Origin: Vibrio sp. FE10
GTDB lineage: Bacteria > Pseudomonadota > Gammaproteobacteria > Enterobacterales > Vibrionaceae
Length of the DNA stretch: 64,000 nucleotides
Direction: 5' to 3'
NCBI RefSeq assembly: GCF_030297155.1
Contig: NZ_AP028067.1
Location: 372,001 to 436,000 of the forward strand
The position numbers and the translations under genes are program-made. Positions 18,196 through 27,975 of the stretch are shown here, in pieces (the stretch's first letter is position 1; every line of letters begins with the position of its first letter). Under the pieces are notes generated by a model that made no database searches, was not told the origin of the DNA, and was given only the letters and a program-made list of their open reading frames with translations.

Positions 18196-20775
18196 TTACG
18201 CGCTAATCTCATCCTTACGAGCACGCCTTCTTTGGTTCATCGCTAAGCCAATTAGAATCAGTAGGGATGGTAAGAATACCCACTCTTTCATTGGTCTTTC
18301 TGCGTCTTGGATAACTGATTTAATTTCCCAATCAAAGTCAATACCAGCCGCTTCTGCTGGGCTACCGAACTCAACCATGTCGACAATCATCTTGTCTTCA
18401 GATTTCGTCAGCATTAAGCCCATTGAAGCAAGGCGGTCTTCACTTGTTGTCGCAGAATCTTCAAATGGAAGGCGAACCGTCTTCTCAGAATAGTCACCTT
18501 CTAAGTTTTCGCCACCCACTCTTAACTCAAGAGATTGTCCCACAGATAGACCTTGTGTGATTTGAGCGATCTCAACTCCAGGTGAAAGAACTTTCTCTGG
18601 ATAAATCATGTCCCACCAGAAGCCAGGGCGGAAGAAAGAGAAAGTTAGAACCAATAATAGGATCGTTTCCCACCATTTGTTCTTGGTAAACCACCAACCT
18701 TGCGTTGCCGCTGCAAAGATAAGTACCGCAGTCACAGAAGAGAAGATAGTGAGGAATAGATGCCACCAAGAATCAATGCCCATCAATAGTAGTTGGGTAT
18801 TGAAAATGAACATGAATGGTAATATCGCGGTTCGGATATCGTAGGTAAAGCCTTGAATACCAGTACGGATCGGGTCTGATTTTGCAATCGCGGCGGCCGC
18901 AAAGGCTGCTAAACCAACTGGAGGCGTATCATCGGCTAAGATACCGAAGTAGAACACGAACAAGTGAACCGCAATCAGAGGGATGATTAGGCCATGCGCA
19001 GCGCCTAAGGTAACAATTACCGGAGCCATCAGCGTTGATACAACAATGTAGTTCGCCGTTGTTGGTAAGCCCATGCCTAAGATCAAGCTGATTACCGCAG
19101 TGAATAGCAGCATAAGGATGATGCTACCGCCTGAGATAAACTCAACGAAGTCCGTCATTACCAAGCCGATACCTGTCAGAGTTACCACACCGACAACCGT
19201 ACCTGCTGCAGCTGTTGCTACACCGATACCGATCATGTTACGTGCGCCTGAAACCAAGCTTTCTAATAGGTCAACGAAACCCGCTTTGGTTTGCTCTGCA
19301 AGATCGTCCGATTTGTTCATCAGAGTCATCAAAGGACGCTGCGTGATCAAAATGAAGATCATGAATACCGTTGCCCAGAAGGCAGAAAGACCTGGAGAGA
19401 ATCGCTCTACAGTCAGACACCAAACAAGCACCACGATAGGCAATAGGAAATGTAAACCAGACTTAATGGTTGGGCCTGGATCTGGTACTTCTGTTAGCTC
19501 AGCATCAATGTCCATGCCACCTTCAGCTGCGTATTTTGCTGAAACTCGAACCAAGGCTACATAAGCGATCAATAGAGCAACGGTAACAATTGGGGTTGCT
19601 GCATCGCCAAACACATCTTTTGTCCAACCGACACCGTAGTAAACCGCAGCACTGATGACACATAGCCCAAGAATGGTACCAGTGAAAGACAGTAGGCTTT
19701 GTACGATAGTTGGTGTGTGACGACGAGGTAGGCCTGTCATGCCAGCTTTACATGCTTCTAAGTGAACAATGTAAATCAGGGCGATGTAAGAGATAAGAGC
19801 AGGCAATAGCGCCGCTTTAATAACCTCTACATACGAGATACCCACATATTCAACCATCAAGAATGCAGCAGCACCCATGATTGGTGGGGTTAACTGACCA
19901 TTGGTTGAAGCGGCAACTTCTACAGCACCGGCTTTTTCACCTGAGAATCCGACTCTTTTCATTAGAGGGATTGTGAAAGTACCCGTGGTAACCACGTTAG
20001 CAATAGATGAACCAGACACTAGACCTGATAGGCCAGAAGCTACAACGGCTGCTTTTGCTGGGCCGCCTTTCATGTGGCCAAGCAAGGAGAATGCTACTTT
20101 GATGAAGTAAGCACCTGCGCCTGCACGCTCTAGCATTGCACCAAACAGTACAAACAAGAATACGAATGACGTTGATACGCCAAGAGCAACACCGAATACA
20201 CCTTCTGTGGTTAGCCATAGATGTGACATTGCCTTGTTAAGGCTCGCACCTTTATGGGCAATCACGTCTGGCATATGAGGGCCGCCAAAGGTGTAAAGTA
20301 GGAATACTGCAGCCACAACCATAAGAGGTGGACCCAAAGCGCGTCGAGTTGCTTCAAGCAGTAGAATCATACCGAACACAGCCGCAACAATATCGAATGT
20401 TGTTGGCGCGCCTGAACGACCGGCAAGTTCCGTATAGAAAATATAGATATACGAAGCTGAAAAACTACCTACAAGCGCTAAAACCCAGTCGACCGCAGGA
20501 ATTCTATCCCGAGGTGAATTTTTCATGGCTGGATAAGCGGTAAAGGCTAGGAAGATGGCAAACGTAAGGTGAATTGCTCGAGCTTCAGTGTCGTTTAAAA
20601 TTGCGAAGTTAAAAATGAACGGCAGCGGAGATGCATACCAAAGTTGGAACAGTGACCAACATAGAGGCACAAACCATAAAATACGGCCTTGGATACCGCG
20701 AGGGCTACGCGCACCAGTGTCTGATTGTGCCACCATTTCTTGCACATCTGGAGACGGTGATGTTGTCTGCGTCAT
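18196..20775 (-). CDS. TRAP transporter fused permease (TAXI-associated, DctQM fusion)
   Basis: This 859-residue inner-membrane protein fuses the small DctQ-like and large DctM-like subunits of a TRAP secondary transporter, the usual form paired with TAXI-type binding proteins. It has many hydrophobic helices and DctM-like motifs such as GLSGLVSGSSIANVVTTGTFTIPLM, NGQLTPPIMGAAAFLMVEY and LILGMGLPTTANYIV. The C-terminal region after about residue 700 resembles DUF3394. The binding-protein gene lies upstream on the same strand, separated by 255 bp. The ligand is unknown; characterised TAXI systems take up organic acids or amino acids such as glutamate. Confidence 0.94.
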   Translation of the reverse strand: MTQTTSPSPDVQEMVAQSDTGARSPRGIQGRILWFVPLCWSLFQLWYASPLPFIFNFAILNDTEARAIHLTFAIFLAFTAYPAMKNSPRDRIPAVDWVLALVGSFSASYIYIFYTELAGRSGAPTTFDIVAAVFGMILLLEATRRALGPPLMVVAAVFLLYTFGGPHMPDVIAHKGASLNKAMSHLWLTTEGVFGVALGVSTSFVFLFVLFGAMLERAGAGAYFIKVAFSLLGHMKGGPAKAAVVASGLSGLVSGSSIANVVTTGTFTIPLMKRVGFSGEKAGAVEVAASTNGQLTPPIMGAAAFLMVEYVGISYVEVIKAALLPALISYIALIYIVHLEACKAGMTGLPRRHTPTIVQSLLSFTGTILGLCVISAAVYYGVGWTKDVFGDAATPIVTVALLIAYVALVRVSAKYAAEGGMDIDAELTEVPDPGPTIKSGLHFLLPIVVLVWCLTVERFSPGLSAFWATVFMIFILITQRPLMTLMNKSDDLAEQTKAGFVDLLESLVSGARNMIGIGVATAAAGTVVGVVTLTGIGLVMTDFVEFISGGSIILMLLFTAVISLILGMGLPTTANYIVVSTLMAPVIVTLGAAHGLIIPLIAVHLFVFYFGILADDTPPVGLAAFAAAAIAKSDPIRTGIQGFTYDIRTAILPFMFIFNTQLLLMGIDSWWHLFLTIFSSVTAVLIFAAATQGWWFTKNKWWETILLLVLTFSFFRPGFWWDMIYPEKVLSPGVEIAQITQGLSVGQSLELRVGGENLEGDYSEKTVRLPFEDSATTSEDRLASMGLMLTKSEDKMIVDMVEFGSPAEAAGIDFDWEIKSVIQDAERPMKEWVFLPSLLILIGLAMNQRRRARKDEISA

Positions 20776-20982
20776 GTACTTTATCCTTATTATTGATGGT
20801 CTGCCTTTCTTACGAACAACGAGACGTTATTTATTTCCTATCTAGTGTAGTGAATCGATAGGGAAATGCGTTTTTTGTTCGTCTTTGTCTTAGGCTTGAT
20901 ACGAAGGTAAGTTCGCCAAATTGGAGAAACTTAAAGGTTTGTCTCTTTTCACTTGGGTTATTTTTATAAAACGTGAAAAGCC

Positions 20983-21011
20983 AATAAGGAGGACTCGCCT
21001 CCTTATTGGTA
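20983..21011 (-). terminator. Intercistronic hairpin between TAXI gene and TRAP permease
   Basis: A 12-bp perfect stem (CCAATAAGGAGG and its complement) with a five-base loop lies just after the binding-protein gene. On the - strand it is followed by CTTTTC, a weak T run. It probably acts as a partial terminator or 3' stabiliser, giving more binding protein than permease. Confidence 0.7.
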
Positions 21012-21030
21012 GAGCAGGCTTAAAGTAGAG

Positions 21031-21999
21031 TTACTTTAGAAGGCCTACTTCTTTGTAGTATTTTACTGCGCCAGGGTGAAGAGGGATTGAGATACCCGCT
21101 TTAACCATGTCTTCTTTCTTCAGGTTCGCAAATGCTGGGTGCAGGCGTTTGAATGTAGCGAAGTTTTCAAATACTGCTTTTGCAACGTTGTATGCGACTT
21201 CATCAGAAACGTCAGACGTTGTTACCATAGTTGCAGCAACACCGAAGCTGTTTACGTCAGCATCTGTACCACGGTACATACCAGCTGGAACTGTGCTGTA
21301 TGCGTAGTATGGGTTTTCAGCTACGATTTTGTCGATCTGTGGACCAGTTGCTGAAACCAGTTTTGCATCACAAGAAGTTGTTGCTTCTTTGATTGAACCG
21401 TTCGGGTGACCAACCATGTAGATGAATGCATCAATCTTGTTATCACAAAGTGCTTGTGAACGCTCAGAACCTTTTAGTTCAGAAGCAAGCTTGAAGCTAT
21501 CGTTAGTCCAACCCATAGCGTCCATTACAACACCCATCGTTGCACGGTCACCAGAACCTGGGTTCCCAATGTTTACACGCTTACCAGCTAGGTCAGACAC
21601 ATTGTTGATGCCAGCATCGGTACGAGCGATGATGTTGAACGGTTCTGTATGTAGAGAGAACATAGCGCGAAGTTTCTTGTATTCGCCCTGATCTTTGAAC
21701 TTACTTGTACCGTTGTAGCCGTGGTATTGCCAATCCGATTGAACAACACCGAAATCTAGTTCACCAGCACGGATGGTATTAACGTTGTAGATTGAACCAC
21801 CAGTAGACTCGACAGAACAACGAATGTTGTGGTCTTTACGGCCTTTGTTCACTAGCTTACAAATAGCACCACCAGTTGGGTAGTAAACACCCGTTACTGA
21901 ACCAGTACCAATTGTGATGAACTCTTGAGCGTTAACTGCGCCAGCGCCCATTACAGCAGCTGCAATAGCCCCAACTTTAATAAGTTTGGTAAATGCCAT
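21031..21999 (-). CDS. TAXI family TRAP transporter solute-binding protein
   Basis: This is the periplasmic binding protein of the TRAP system, 322 residues. A signal peptide (about 1-24, ending GAGAVNA before QEF) precedes the mature protein. TAXI-family hallmarks are FITIGTGSVTGVYYPTGGAICKLVNKGR near the N-terminus, CSVESTGGSIYNV, and GSGDRATMGVVMDAMGW. It delivers ligand to the fused permease encoded downstream. The intercistronic hairpin at 20983-21011 suggests it is made in excess. The ligand is not predictable from sequence alone. Confidence 0.95.
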   Translation of the reverse strand: MAFTKLIKVGAIAAAVMGAGAVNAQEFITIGTGSVTGVYYPTGGAICKLVNKGRKDHNIRCSVESTGGSIYNVNTIRAGELDFGVVQSDWQYHGYNGTSKFKDQGEYKKLRAMFSLHTEPFNIIARTDAGINNVSDLAGKRVNIGNPGSGDRATMGVVMDAMGWTNDSFKLASELKGSERSQALCDNKIDAFIYMVGHPNGSIKEATTSCDAKLVSATGPQIDKIVAENPYYAYSTVPAGMYRGTDADVNSFGVAATMVTTSDVSDEVAYNVAKAVFENFATFKRLHPAFANLKKEDMVKAGISIPLHPGAVKYYKEVGLLK

Positions 22000-22342
22000 G
22001 AATTTCCCTTCCTTTATTCATTATTAACCCTGAAACAATTGTAGTCGTTTCTGGAGTTTCCTATTTGGAAACGGCACCTTTTTCAATCCATGTGATGAAA
22101 AAGTGGCTGAATAATATCAAAAATTGGCAGAAAATTACTCAAATGTTAAAAGATATAGCTAAAAAATCTAACAAATGACGGTTAGATCTCGTGTTTAATT
22201 TGCTATTGAGTTTTTTAAAATCAATGGTTTAGTTGTTTTTAAGGGGGAAGGGGATGGATATCTTAGGATGTGATTTGGATCACGAAGCGAATAGATGTTC
22301 GTGATCCATTAGTAGCTGTGATAGTTATGAAACTATGGACAA
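22000..22342. other. Region between argR and the TAXI gene
   Basis: This 343-bp region between two - strand genes is AT-rich and has no plausible gene. It holds a near-consensus CRP site and an overlapping hairpin at 22269-22307, and presumably the promoter of the TRAP operon. Confidence 0.6.
22269..22307. promoter_or_regulatory. Candidate CRP site overlapping a hairpin
   Basis: TGTGA-TTTGGA-TCACG (22269-22284) matches the CRP consensus at nine of ten positions. Its right half is part of a 10-bp perfect inverted repeat, GGATCACGAA (22277-22286) with TTCGTGATCC (22298-22307). The hairpin lacks a clear T run on the argR strand. CRP control of the TRAP operon is inference. Confidence 0.45.
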
Positions 22343-22813
22343 TTATCCAGCGTATTCAAACAGTTCGCACACTGAATCAAACAGTTGCTTAGTGGTCACT
22401 GACAAGGTTGGAGTAATAAAGATAGTGTCATCGCCTGCGACTACGCCCAGTATGCCTTCTGACTTACCTAATGAATCCAATAAGCGAGCAATAAGCTGCG
22501 CAGCACCTGGACCAGTGTGTATCACAACTAATGCATTGTTGTGGTCAATGTCTAACACCAACTCTCTTAAAGAGCTCGAAACTGTCGGGACGCCAAGTTC
22601 AGCTGGAAGACAGTAAACCATCTCCATTTTTGCATTGCGCGTTCGAACAGCGCCAAACTTAGTTAACATACGCGAAACTTTAGATTGGTTGATGCTTTCA
22701 AAGCCTTCATGTTTGAGGGCATCGACAATCTCGCCTTGCGAACCAAAACGTTCTTCTTTTAGTAATGATTTAAAAGCACGAACTAAGTTGTCTTGTTTTT
22801 CTGTATTGCGCAT
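22343..22813 (-). CDS. argR: Arginine repressor ArgR
   Basis: ArgR is the hexameric arginine-dependent regulator of arginine metabolism. The 156-residue protein has the N-terminal winged-helix DNA-binding domain (about 1-75, with [36 protein letters not shown]). The C-terminal oligomerisation and arginine-binding domain includes [16 protein letters not shown] and [11 protein letters not shown], with the aspartate pair used for arginine contact. It is divergent from mdh, an arrangement also found in E. coli. Self-repression through the AT-rich upstream region is likely. Confidence 0.98.
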   Translation of the reverse strand: MRNTEKQDNLVRAFKSLLKEERFGSQGEIVDALKHEGFESINQSKVSRMLTKFGAVRTRNAKMEMVYCLPAELGVPTVSSSLRELVLDIDHNNALVVIHTGPGAAQLIARLLDSLGKSEGILGVVAGDDTIFITPTLSVTTKQLFDSVCELFEYAG

Positions 22814-23164
22814 ATGTCATTCTTATTCATTAATAAAGATATCTGCATATTCTCGCATACATATTCAATCTTAGCCAAAATATCACGGTATTTTGTTAGT
22901 CATATCACTGTAAAAATTTAATAGAATAATGTGTTATTAGTGCCGACTTATTTTGTTATTTCAGATGATTATCCCCATAATACCAACTCGCTGTGTGGCA
23001 CGGTTTTATTGACTTGCGCGAAGTCGCAAAGCTGGCGTTAATTGATTGTAATCACTTTGTGATTAATATAGTTTTTTAGCGATAATTTAGCTTTTTAGCC
23101 TTAATTTAGCTCAAGAATTACTCTACAAAGAATCTATAAGAGAAATCTCTCAAGGAGAATAACA
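22814..23164. other. Divergent regulatory region argR / mdh
   Basis: This 351-bp AT-rich region contains promoters for argR and mdh. Near argR are ATTCA/TGAAT half sites (for example TTATTCATTAATAAAG around 22826-22842 and ATATTCAATC near 22862) compatible with ARG boxes. Nearer mdh is an ArcA-like direct repeat. No extra gene is evident. Confidence 0.5.
23037..23052. promoter_or_regulatory. Candidate ArcA box upstream of mdh
   Basis: GTTAATTGATTGTAAT resembles the ArcA direct repeat (GTTAA ... GTTAA/TGTAA, 11-bp period). In E. coli mdh is repressed by ArcA under oxygen limitation, which makes the site plausible about 110 bp upstream. It is a pattern match only. Confidence 0.35.
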
Positions 23165-24100
23165 ATGAAAGTAGCTGTTATTGGTGCCGCTGGTGGCATC
23201 GGTCAAGCCCTAGCCCTACTACTAAAGAACCGCCTGCCTGCTGGTTCAGATCTTGCACTTTACGACATCGCTCCGGTAACTCCGGGTGTTGCTGCCGATC
23301 TTAGCCACATCCCAACGCCTGTTTCGATCAAAGGTTACGCGGGTGAAGATCCAACTCCAGCGCTTGAAGGTGCGGATGTTGTGCTTATTTCTGCGGGTGT
23401 TGCTCGTAAGCCTGGTATGGATCGTGCGGATCTTTTCAATGTGAACGCTGGCATTGTTAAGTCTCTAGCTGAGAAAATTGCTGTTACTTGTCCTACTGCT
23501 TGTGTTGGTATCATTACTAACCCAGTAAACACAACAGTGCCAATCGCTGCTGAAGTACTTAAGAAAGCAGGCGTTTACGACAAGCGTCGTTTATTCGGTA
23601 TTACGACTCTTGATGTTATTCGTTCTGAAACGTTCGTTGCTGAGCTAAAAGATAAAGATCCAGGCGATGTTCGCGTTCCTGTTATCGGCGGTCACTCTGG
23701 TGTAACGATCCTTCCTCTTCTTTCTCAAGTTGAAGGCGTAGAGTTCACTGATGAAGAAATCGCAGCGTTAACAACTCGCATCCAAAATGCGGGTACTGAA
23801 GTAGTAGAAGCTAAAGCGGGTGGCGGTAGTGCGACTCTATCTATGGGTCAAGCGGCTTGTCGCTTCGGTCTTGCTCTAGTGAAAGCGCTTCAAGGCGAAG
23901 AGAACGTGATTGAGTGTGCATACGTTGAAGGTGAAGGCGAACACGCACCATTCTTCGCACAACCAGTTAAACTTGGCAAAGAGGGCGCTGAAGCGATCCT
24001 TAGCTACGGTGAACTGAGCGACTTCGAACGCAACGCACTAGACAGCATGCTAGAAACGCTAAATGGCGATATTGAGATTGGTGTTGAATTCGCTAAATAA
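23165..24100 (+). CDS. mdh: Malate dehydrogenase
   Basis: This is NAD-dependent malate dehydrogenase of the TCA cycle, a cytoplasmic homodimer interconverting malate and oxaloacetate. The 311-residue length is standard. Visible are the Rossmann motif [14 protein letters not shown] at the N-terminus, substrate arginines in [12 protein letters not shown], the ITNPVNTT strand, and the catalytic histidine in [13 protein letters not shown] strong ribosome binding site (AAGGAG) lies before the ATG. It is monocistronic, with its own terminator. Confidence 0.99.
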   Translation: MKVAVIGAAGGIGQALALLLKNRLPAGSDLALYDIAPVTPGVAADLSHIPTPVSIKGYAGEDPTPALEGADVVLISAGVARKPGMDRADLFNVNAGIVKSLAEKIAVTCPTACVGIITNPVNTTVPIAAEVLKKAGVYDKRRLFGITTLDVIRSETFVAELKDKDPGDVRVPVIGGHSGVTILPLLSQVEGVEFTDEEIAALTTRIQNAGTEVVEAKAGGGSATLSMGQAACRFGLALVKALQGEENVIECAYVEGEGEHAPFFAQPVKLGKEGAEAILSYGELSDFERNALDSMLETLNGDIEIGVEFAK

Positions 24101-24139
24101 GCGATAGATAACTAAACTCTGCTATAAAGACAGTTAACG

Positions 24140-24167
24140 AAAGCCGATCATTGTGATCGGCTTTTTT
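24140..24167 (+). terminator. Rho-independent terminator after mdh
   Basis: A 10-bp perfect stem (AAGCCGATCA / TGATCGGCTT) with loop TTG is followed by Ts. Confidence 0.92.
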
Positions 24168-24229
24168 GATCCTTGCATTCAACCCACTCGTAATCTTTTT
24201 ATGACCACGAAGAATTAGGGTATCGGATT

Positions 24230-24421
24230 ATGACTAGAGTACAAAAGGGAATGAATGTTAACTATCTAGGTCGCTTGGGTAAGATATTGGTTATCGATGA
24301 GCAAGAGCAGTTCGCTTTGTTTGAGTCTTACAACAGTCATAAGCAATATGCGGTTCCGTTGGAAGAACTTGAAGAGATCGAGGCGCAATTACCTTTATCA
24401 TTAGAATCGAGTCGATATTAA
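24230..24421 (+). CDS. Small protein of unknown function (63 aa)
   Basis: I do not recognise a named family. The 63-residue product begins MTRVQKGMNVNYLGRLGKIL and reads as a small beta-rich domain followed by an acidic helix (PLEELEEIEAQLP). It has no signal peptide or membrane segment. The pattern of a short glycine-containing strand, then IDEQEQFALFESY, then YAVPLEEL could suit a KOW- or SH3-like barrel, but that is only impression. It is flanked by the mdh terminator and a bidirectional terminator, so it is its own transcription unit. This, with coding-like composition, supports a real gene. Confidence 0.7.
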   Translation: MTRVQKGMNVNYLGRLGKILVIDEQEQFALFESYNSHKQYAVPLEELEEIEAQLPLSLESSRY

Positions 24422-24446
24422 AACCCAGAGTAATATTTACCAGGAT

Positions 24447-24476
24447 CAAAAAAAGAGCCAACCAGCTCTTTTTTAT
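24447..24476. terminator. Bidirectional terminator, 63-aa gene / ispB
   Basis: AAAAAAGAGC and GCTCTTTTTT form a stem around CAACCA, with an A run left and a T run right. It can end both convergent transcripts. Confidence 0.85.
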
Positions 24477-24502
24477 TATCTAGCTGTCTACTAAGCTTCT
24501 AT

Positions 24503-25474
24503 TTACTTGCTACGTTTTACTGCAAGGTGAGCTAGTGTAGTTAAAGCTTGCTTATATTCTGAATCAGGAAGAATAGACAGCTCAGCTATCGCTTTATCAG
24601 CTTCTTCATAGGCTTTATTGGTTGTGTACTCTAACGAGCCTGTCTCTTTCATGACCGACATAATGTCGTCGAGACGTTCCATACCATTGGCTTTTTCAAT
24701 CGCTTCACGAATCATGCTCGCTTGGTCTGGAGAGCCATTACGCATTGCGTAAAGCAACGGTAACGTTGGTTTGCCTTCTGCTAGGTCATCACCAACATTT
24801 TTACCCATCTCTTTACCATCAGCGGTGTAGTCCATCACATCATCAATAAGCTGGAATGCAGTGCCTAGGTACTTACCGTAGTTTTGCATTGCTGTTTCGA
24901 TTTCAGGTGAAGACTCTGTAAGAATCGCGCCAATTTGGGTTGCGGCTTCAAACAAACGAGCGGTCTTTGAATAGATCACCTGCATGTAGCTTTCTTCTGT
25001 GGTGTCTGGGTTATTGCAGTTCATCAATTGTTGAACTTCACCCTCGGCAATCACGTTTACTGATTCGCTCATTAGCTCAAGGATCCTTAAAGATCCTAGC
25101 GTCGTCATCATCTGGAATGAGCGGGTGTAAATAAAATCACCAACCAAAACGCTAGCGGCATTACCAAAAGCAGCATTCGCTGTAGCCTTGCCACGTCTCA
25201 TGTCCGATTCGTCGACGACATCATCATGGAGAAGGGTTGCTGTGTGAATAAACTCGATAAAGGCGGCTGAGGTGATATGAGCTTCACCTTGGTAACCAAG
25301 TGCACGAGCTGATAAAAGAGCAAGCAAAGGGCGTAGGCGTTTGCCACCACCGCTAACGATATAAAAACCAAGCTGGTTGATTAAACTTACGTCAGAATTA
25401 AGTTGGGCTTGAATTGTTTCATTCACTTTTGCCATATCATTGGCAGTAAGCGTTTGGATAGCTTTAAAATCCAT
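24503..25474 (-). CDS. ispB: Octaprenyl diphosphate synthase
   Basis: IspB elongates farnesyl diphosphate with isopentenyl diphosphate to the C40 chain used for ubiquinone and menaquinone side chains. The 323-residue protein has both aspartate-rich motifs of trans-prenyltransferases: LLHDDVVDESDMRRGK (first DDxxD) and LIDDVMDYTAD (second). GGGKRLRPLLALLSA lies near the N-terminus. It is divergent from rplU, as in E. coli. The promoters lie in the 268-bp gap. Confidence 0.97.
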   Translation of the reverse strand: MDFKAIQTLTANDMAKVNETIQAQLNSDVSLINQLGFYIVSGGGKRLRPLLALLSARALGYQGEAHITSAAFIEFIHTATLLHDDVVDESDMRRGKATANAAFGNAASVLVGDFIYTRSFQMMTTLGSLRILELMSESVNVIAEGEVQQLMNCNNPDTTEESYMQVIYSKTARLFEAATQIGAILTESSPEIETAMQNYGKYLGTAFQLIDDVMDYTADGKEMGKNVGDDLAEGKPTLPLLYAMRNGSPDQASMIREAIEKANGMERLDDIMSVMKETGSLEYTTNKAYEEADKAIAELSILPDSEYKQALTTLAHLAVKRSK

Positions 25475-25631
25475 TGTTCATCCGGCTGAAGTTAGACCCT
25501 GTAAGGCTTATACGTTGTATTTAATTGTTGAATAATACACTAAAAAACGTTGATTAATACATCACTTAAAGGCATCATTGCCGCACTTTTCTTTGGCGAA
25601 CATGTTTTCGCCAATATTTTAAAAATATGGC

Positions 25632-25660
25632 TTGTCATAGCGGCATGATTCCCGTAGAAT
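25632..25660 (+). promoter_or_regulatory. Sigma-70 promoter of rplU-rpmA
   Basis: TTGTCA (25632-25637) and TAGAAT (25655-25660) are separated by exactly 17 bp, matching five of six and five of six consensus positions. Transcription would start near 25667, leaving a leader of about 75 bases before rplU. Confidence 0.75.
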
Positions 25661-25683
25661 CTGCGCCCTATTGATTAGTTTAG

Positions 25684-25724
25684 CGCACACCCGAGTTGTA
25701 GAATTAACAACCATAGGCTGTGCG
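25684..25724 (+). promoter_or_regulatory. Structured 5' leader of rplU
   Basis: CGCACA (25684-25689) pairs with TGTGCG (25719-25724). Within it, GTTGT (25695-25699) pairs with ACAAC (25707-25711). The result is a nested stem just before the ribosome binding site, GCGGAG. Such leaders often mediate autoregulation by ribosomal proteins; that role is inferred. Confidence 0.5.
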
Positions 25725-25742
25725 GAAAAAGCGGAGTAAAAT

Positions 25743-26054
25743 ATGTACGCTGTTTTCCAATCTGGTGGCAAACAACACCGAGTAAGCGAAGGTCAAACAC
25801 TTCGTTTAGAGAAATTAGACGTTGAAACTGGTGCAACTGTAGAATTTGATAAAGTTCTTCTTGTTGCTAACGGCGAAGAAATCGCTGTTGGTGCACCTCT
25901 TGTTGAAGGTGGCAAGGTTACTGCAGAAGTAGTACAACACGGTCGTGGCGATAAAGTAAAAATCGTTAAATTCCGTCGTCGTAAGCACTCGCGTAAGCAA
26001 GCTGGTCACCGTCAGTGGTTCACAGAAGTGAAAATCACTGGCATTAACGCTTAA
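25743..26054 (+). CDS. rplU: 50S ribosomal protein L21
   Basis: L21 binds 23S rRNA in the large subunit. The 103-residue protein starts [18 protein letters not shown] and has the conserved C-terminal basic stretch [23 protein letters not shown]. It is followed after 19 bases by rpmA, with which it forms the usual operon. The upstream promoter and leader are described separately. Confidence 0.99.
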   Translation: MYAVFQSGGKQHRVSEGQTLRLEKLDVETGATVEFDKVLLVANGEEIAVGAPLVEGGKVTAEVVQHGRGDKVKIVKFRRRKHSRKQAGHRQWFTEVKITGINA

Positions 26055-26073
26055 GTATTAGGAGAGTTTAACA

Positions 26074-26331
26074 ATGGCACATAAAAAAGCTGGCGGTTCT
26101 ACTAATAACGGCCGCGATTCAGAAAGCAAACGTCTTGGTGTTAAGCGTTTTGGTGGTGAATCTGTTCTTGCAGGTAACATCATCGTTCGTCAACGTGGTA
26201 CTAAGTTCCACGCTGGCACAAACGTTGGCATCGGTAAAGACCATACTCTTTTCGCTCTTACTGAAGGTAAAGTGAAATTTGCAGTAAAAGGTCCTAAAAA
26301 CCGTAAGTTTGTAAGCATCGAAGCTGAGTAA
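26074..26331 (+). CDS. rpmA: 50S ribosomal protein L27
   Basis: L27 lies near the peptidyl transferase centre. The 85-residue protein has the typical N-terminus [20 protein letters not shown] and then [21 protein letters not shown]. No N-terminal extension for proteolytic removal is present, as is normal for Gram-negative L27. A terminator follows. Confidence 0.99.
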   Translation: MAHKKAGGSTNNGRDSESKRLGVKRFGGESVLAGNIIVRQRGTKFHAGTNVGIGKDHTLFALTEGKVKFAVKGPKNRKFVSIEAE

Positions 26332-26378
26332 TTTAATCTTTTATTAGATTATTTATACTAGCTTTCAAGCTGAATTCA

Positions 26379-26408
26379 AAAGCCCTGCCGATTCGGCAGG
26401 GTTTTTTA
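26379..26408 (+). terminator. Rho-independent terminator after rpmA
   Basis: CCCTGCCG / CGGCAGGG with loop ATT is followed by a T run. Confidence 0.93.
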
Positions 26409-26555
26409 TTTATAGCGAGAATAAAAAAGTAGACGCTCTGGCTTTAGTTTTGAGAAGCAGTTTGGTGTTTGAGAAACCGTTTAGTTTCAAGAAGCCGTTT
26501 GTTTTTTTAAGAAACAGAAAGCAAAGAACCTCTCCTTATTTGTTCCTTGGTTGCA

Positions 26556-26595
26556 GATCGATCTAGATCTTAGGTGATCGATCTAAACACGGATC
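26556..26595. promoter_or_regulatory. Cluster of six GATC sites upstream of obgE
   Basis: GATC occurs at 26556, 26560, 26566, 26576, 26580 and 26592. Three are spaced exactly 10 bp apart (26556, 26566, 26576). The decamer GATCGATCTA occurs at 26556 and again, up to its ninth base TCT, at 26576. The cluster ends just before a plausible extended -10. Dam methylation or SeqA binding could affect obgE transcription; this is inference. Confidence 0.5.
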
Positions 26596-26652
26596 TGCTA
26601 GAATTTATATCACTCCTTGATGAGTGGTAACGCAACGTAAGTGCGGAGTTAA

Positions 26653-27828
<1,176 letters not shown>

Positions 27829-27888
27829 TCCTCACCGTTTCCTATAAATACTTTGGTCGCTTCTTCTGAAGCACACTGATAGTTTTAC

Positions 27889-27918
27889 TAAACCGCAATG
27901 AAAATTGCGGTTTTTTTG
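27889..27918 (+). terminator. Rho-independent terminator after obgE
   Basis: A 9-bp perfect stem (AACCGCAAT / ATTGCGGTT) with a GAAA tetraloop is followed by seven Ts. Confidence 0.94.
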
Positions 27919-27975
27919 TATCTAAATCATTATGTCTTATCAAATTTTAATGCAGAATTTATTTCTAGATAATTA

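Noticed and set aside
26556..26595. GATC-rich cluster as a chromosome II replication trigger (crtS) or origin
   Set aside because: The known V. cholerae crtS lies in a different gene neighbourhood, and the short cluster lacks the rest of such a site. I kept it only as a possible Dam-dependent promoter.
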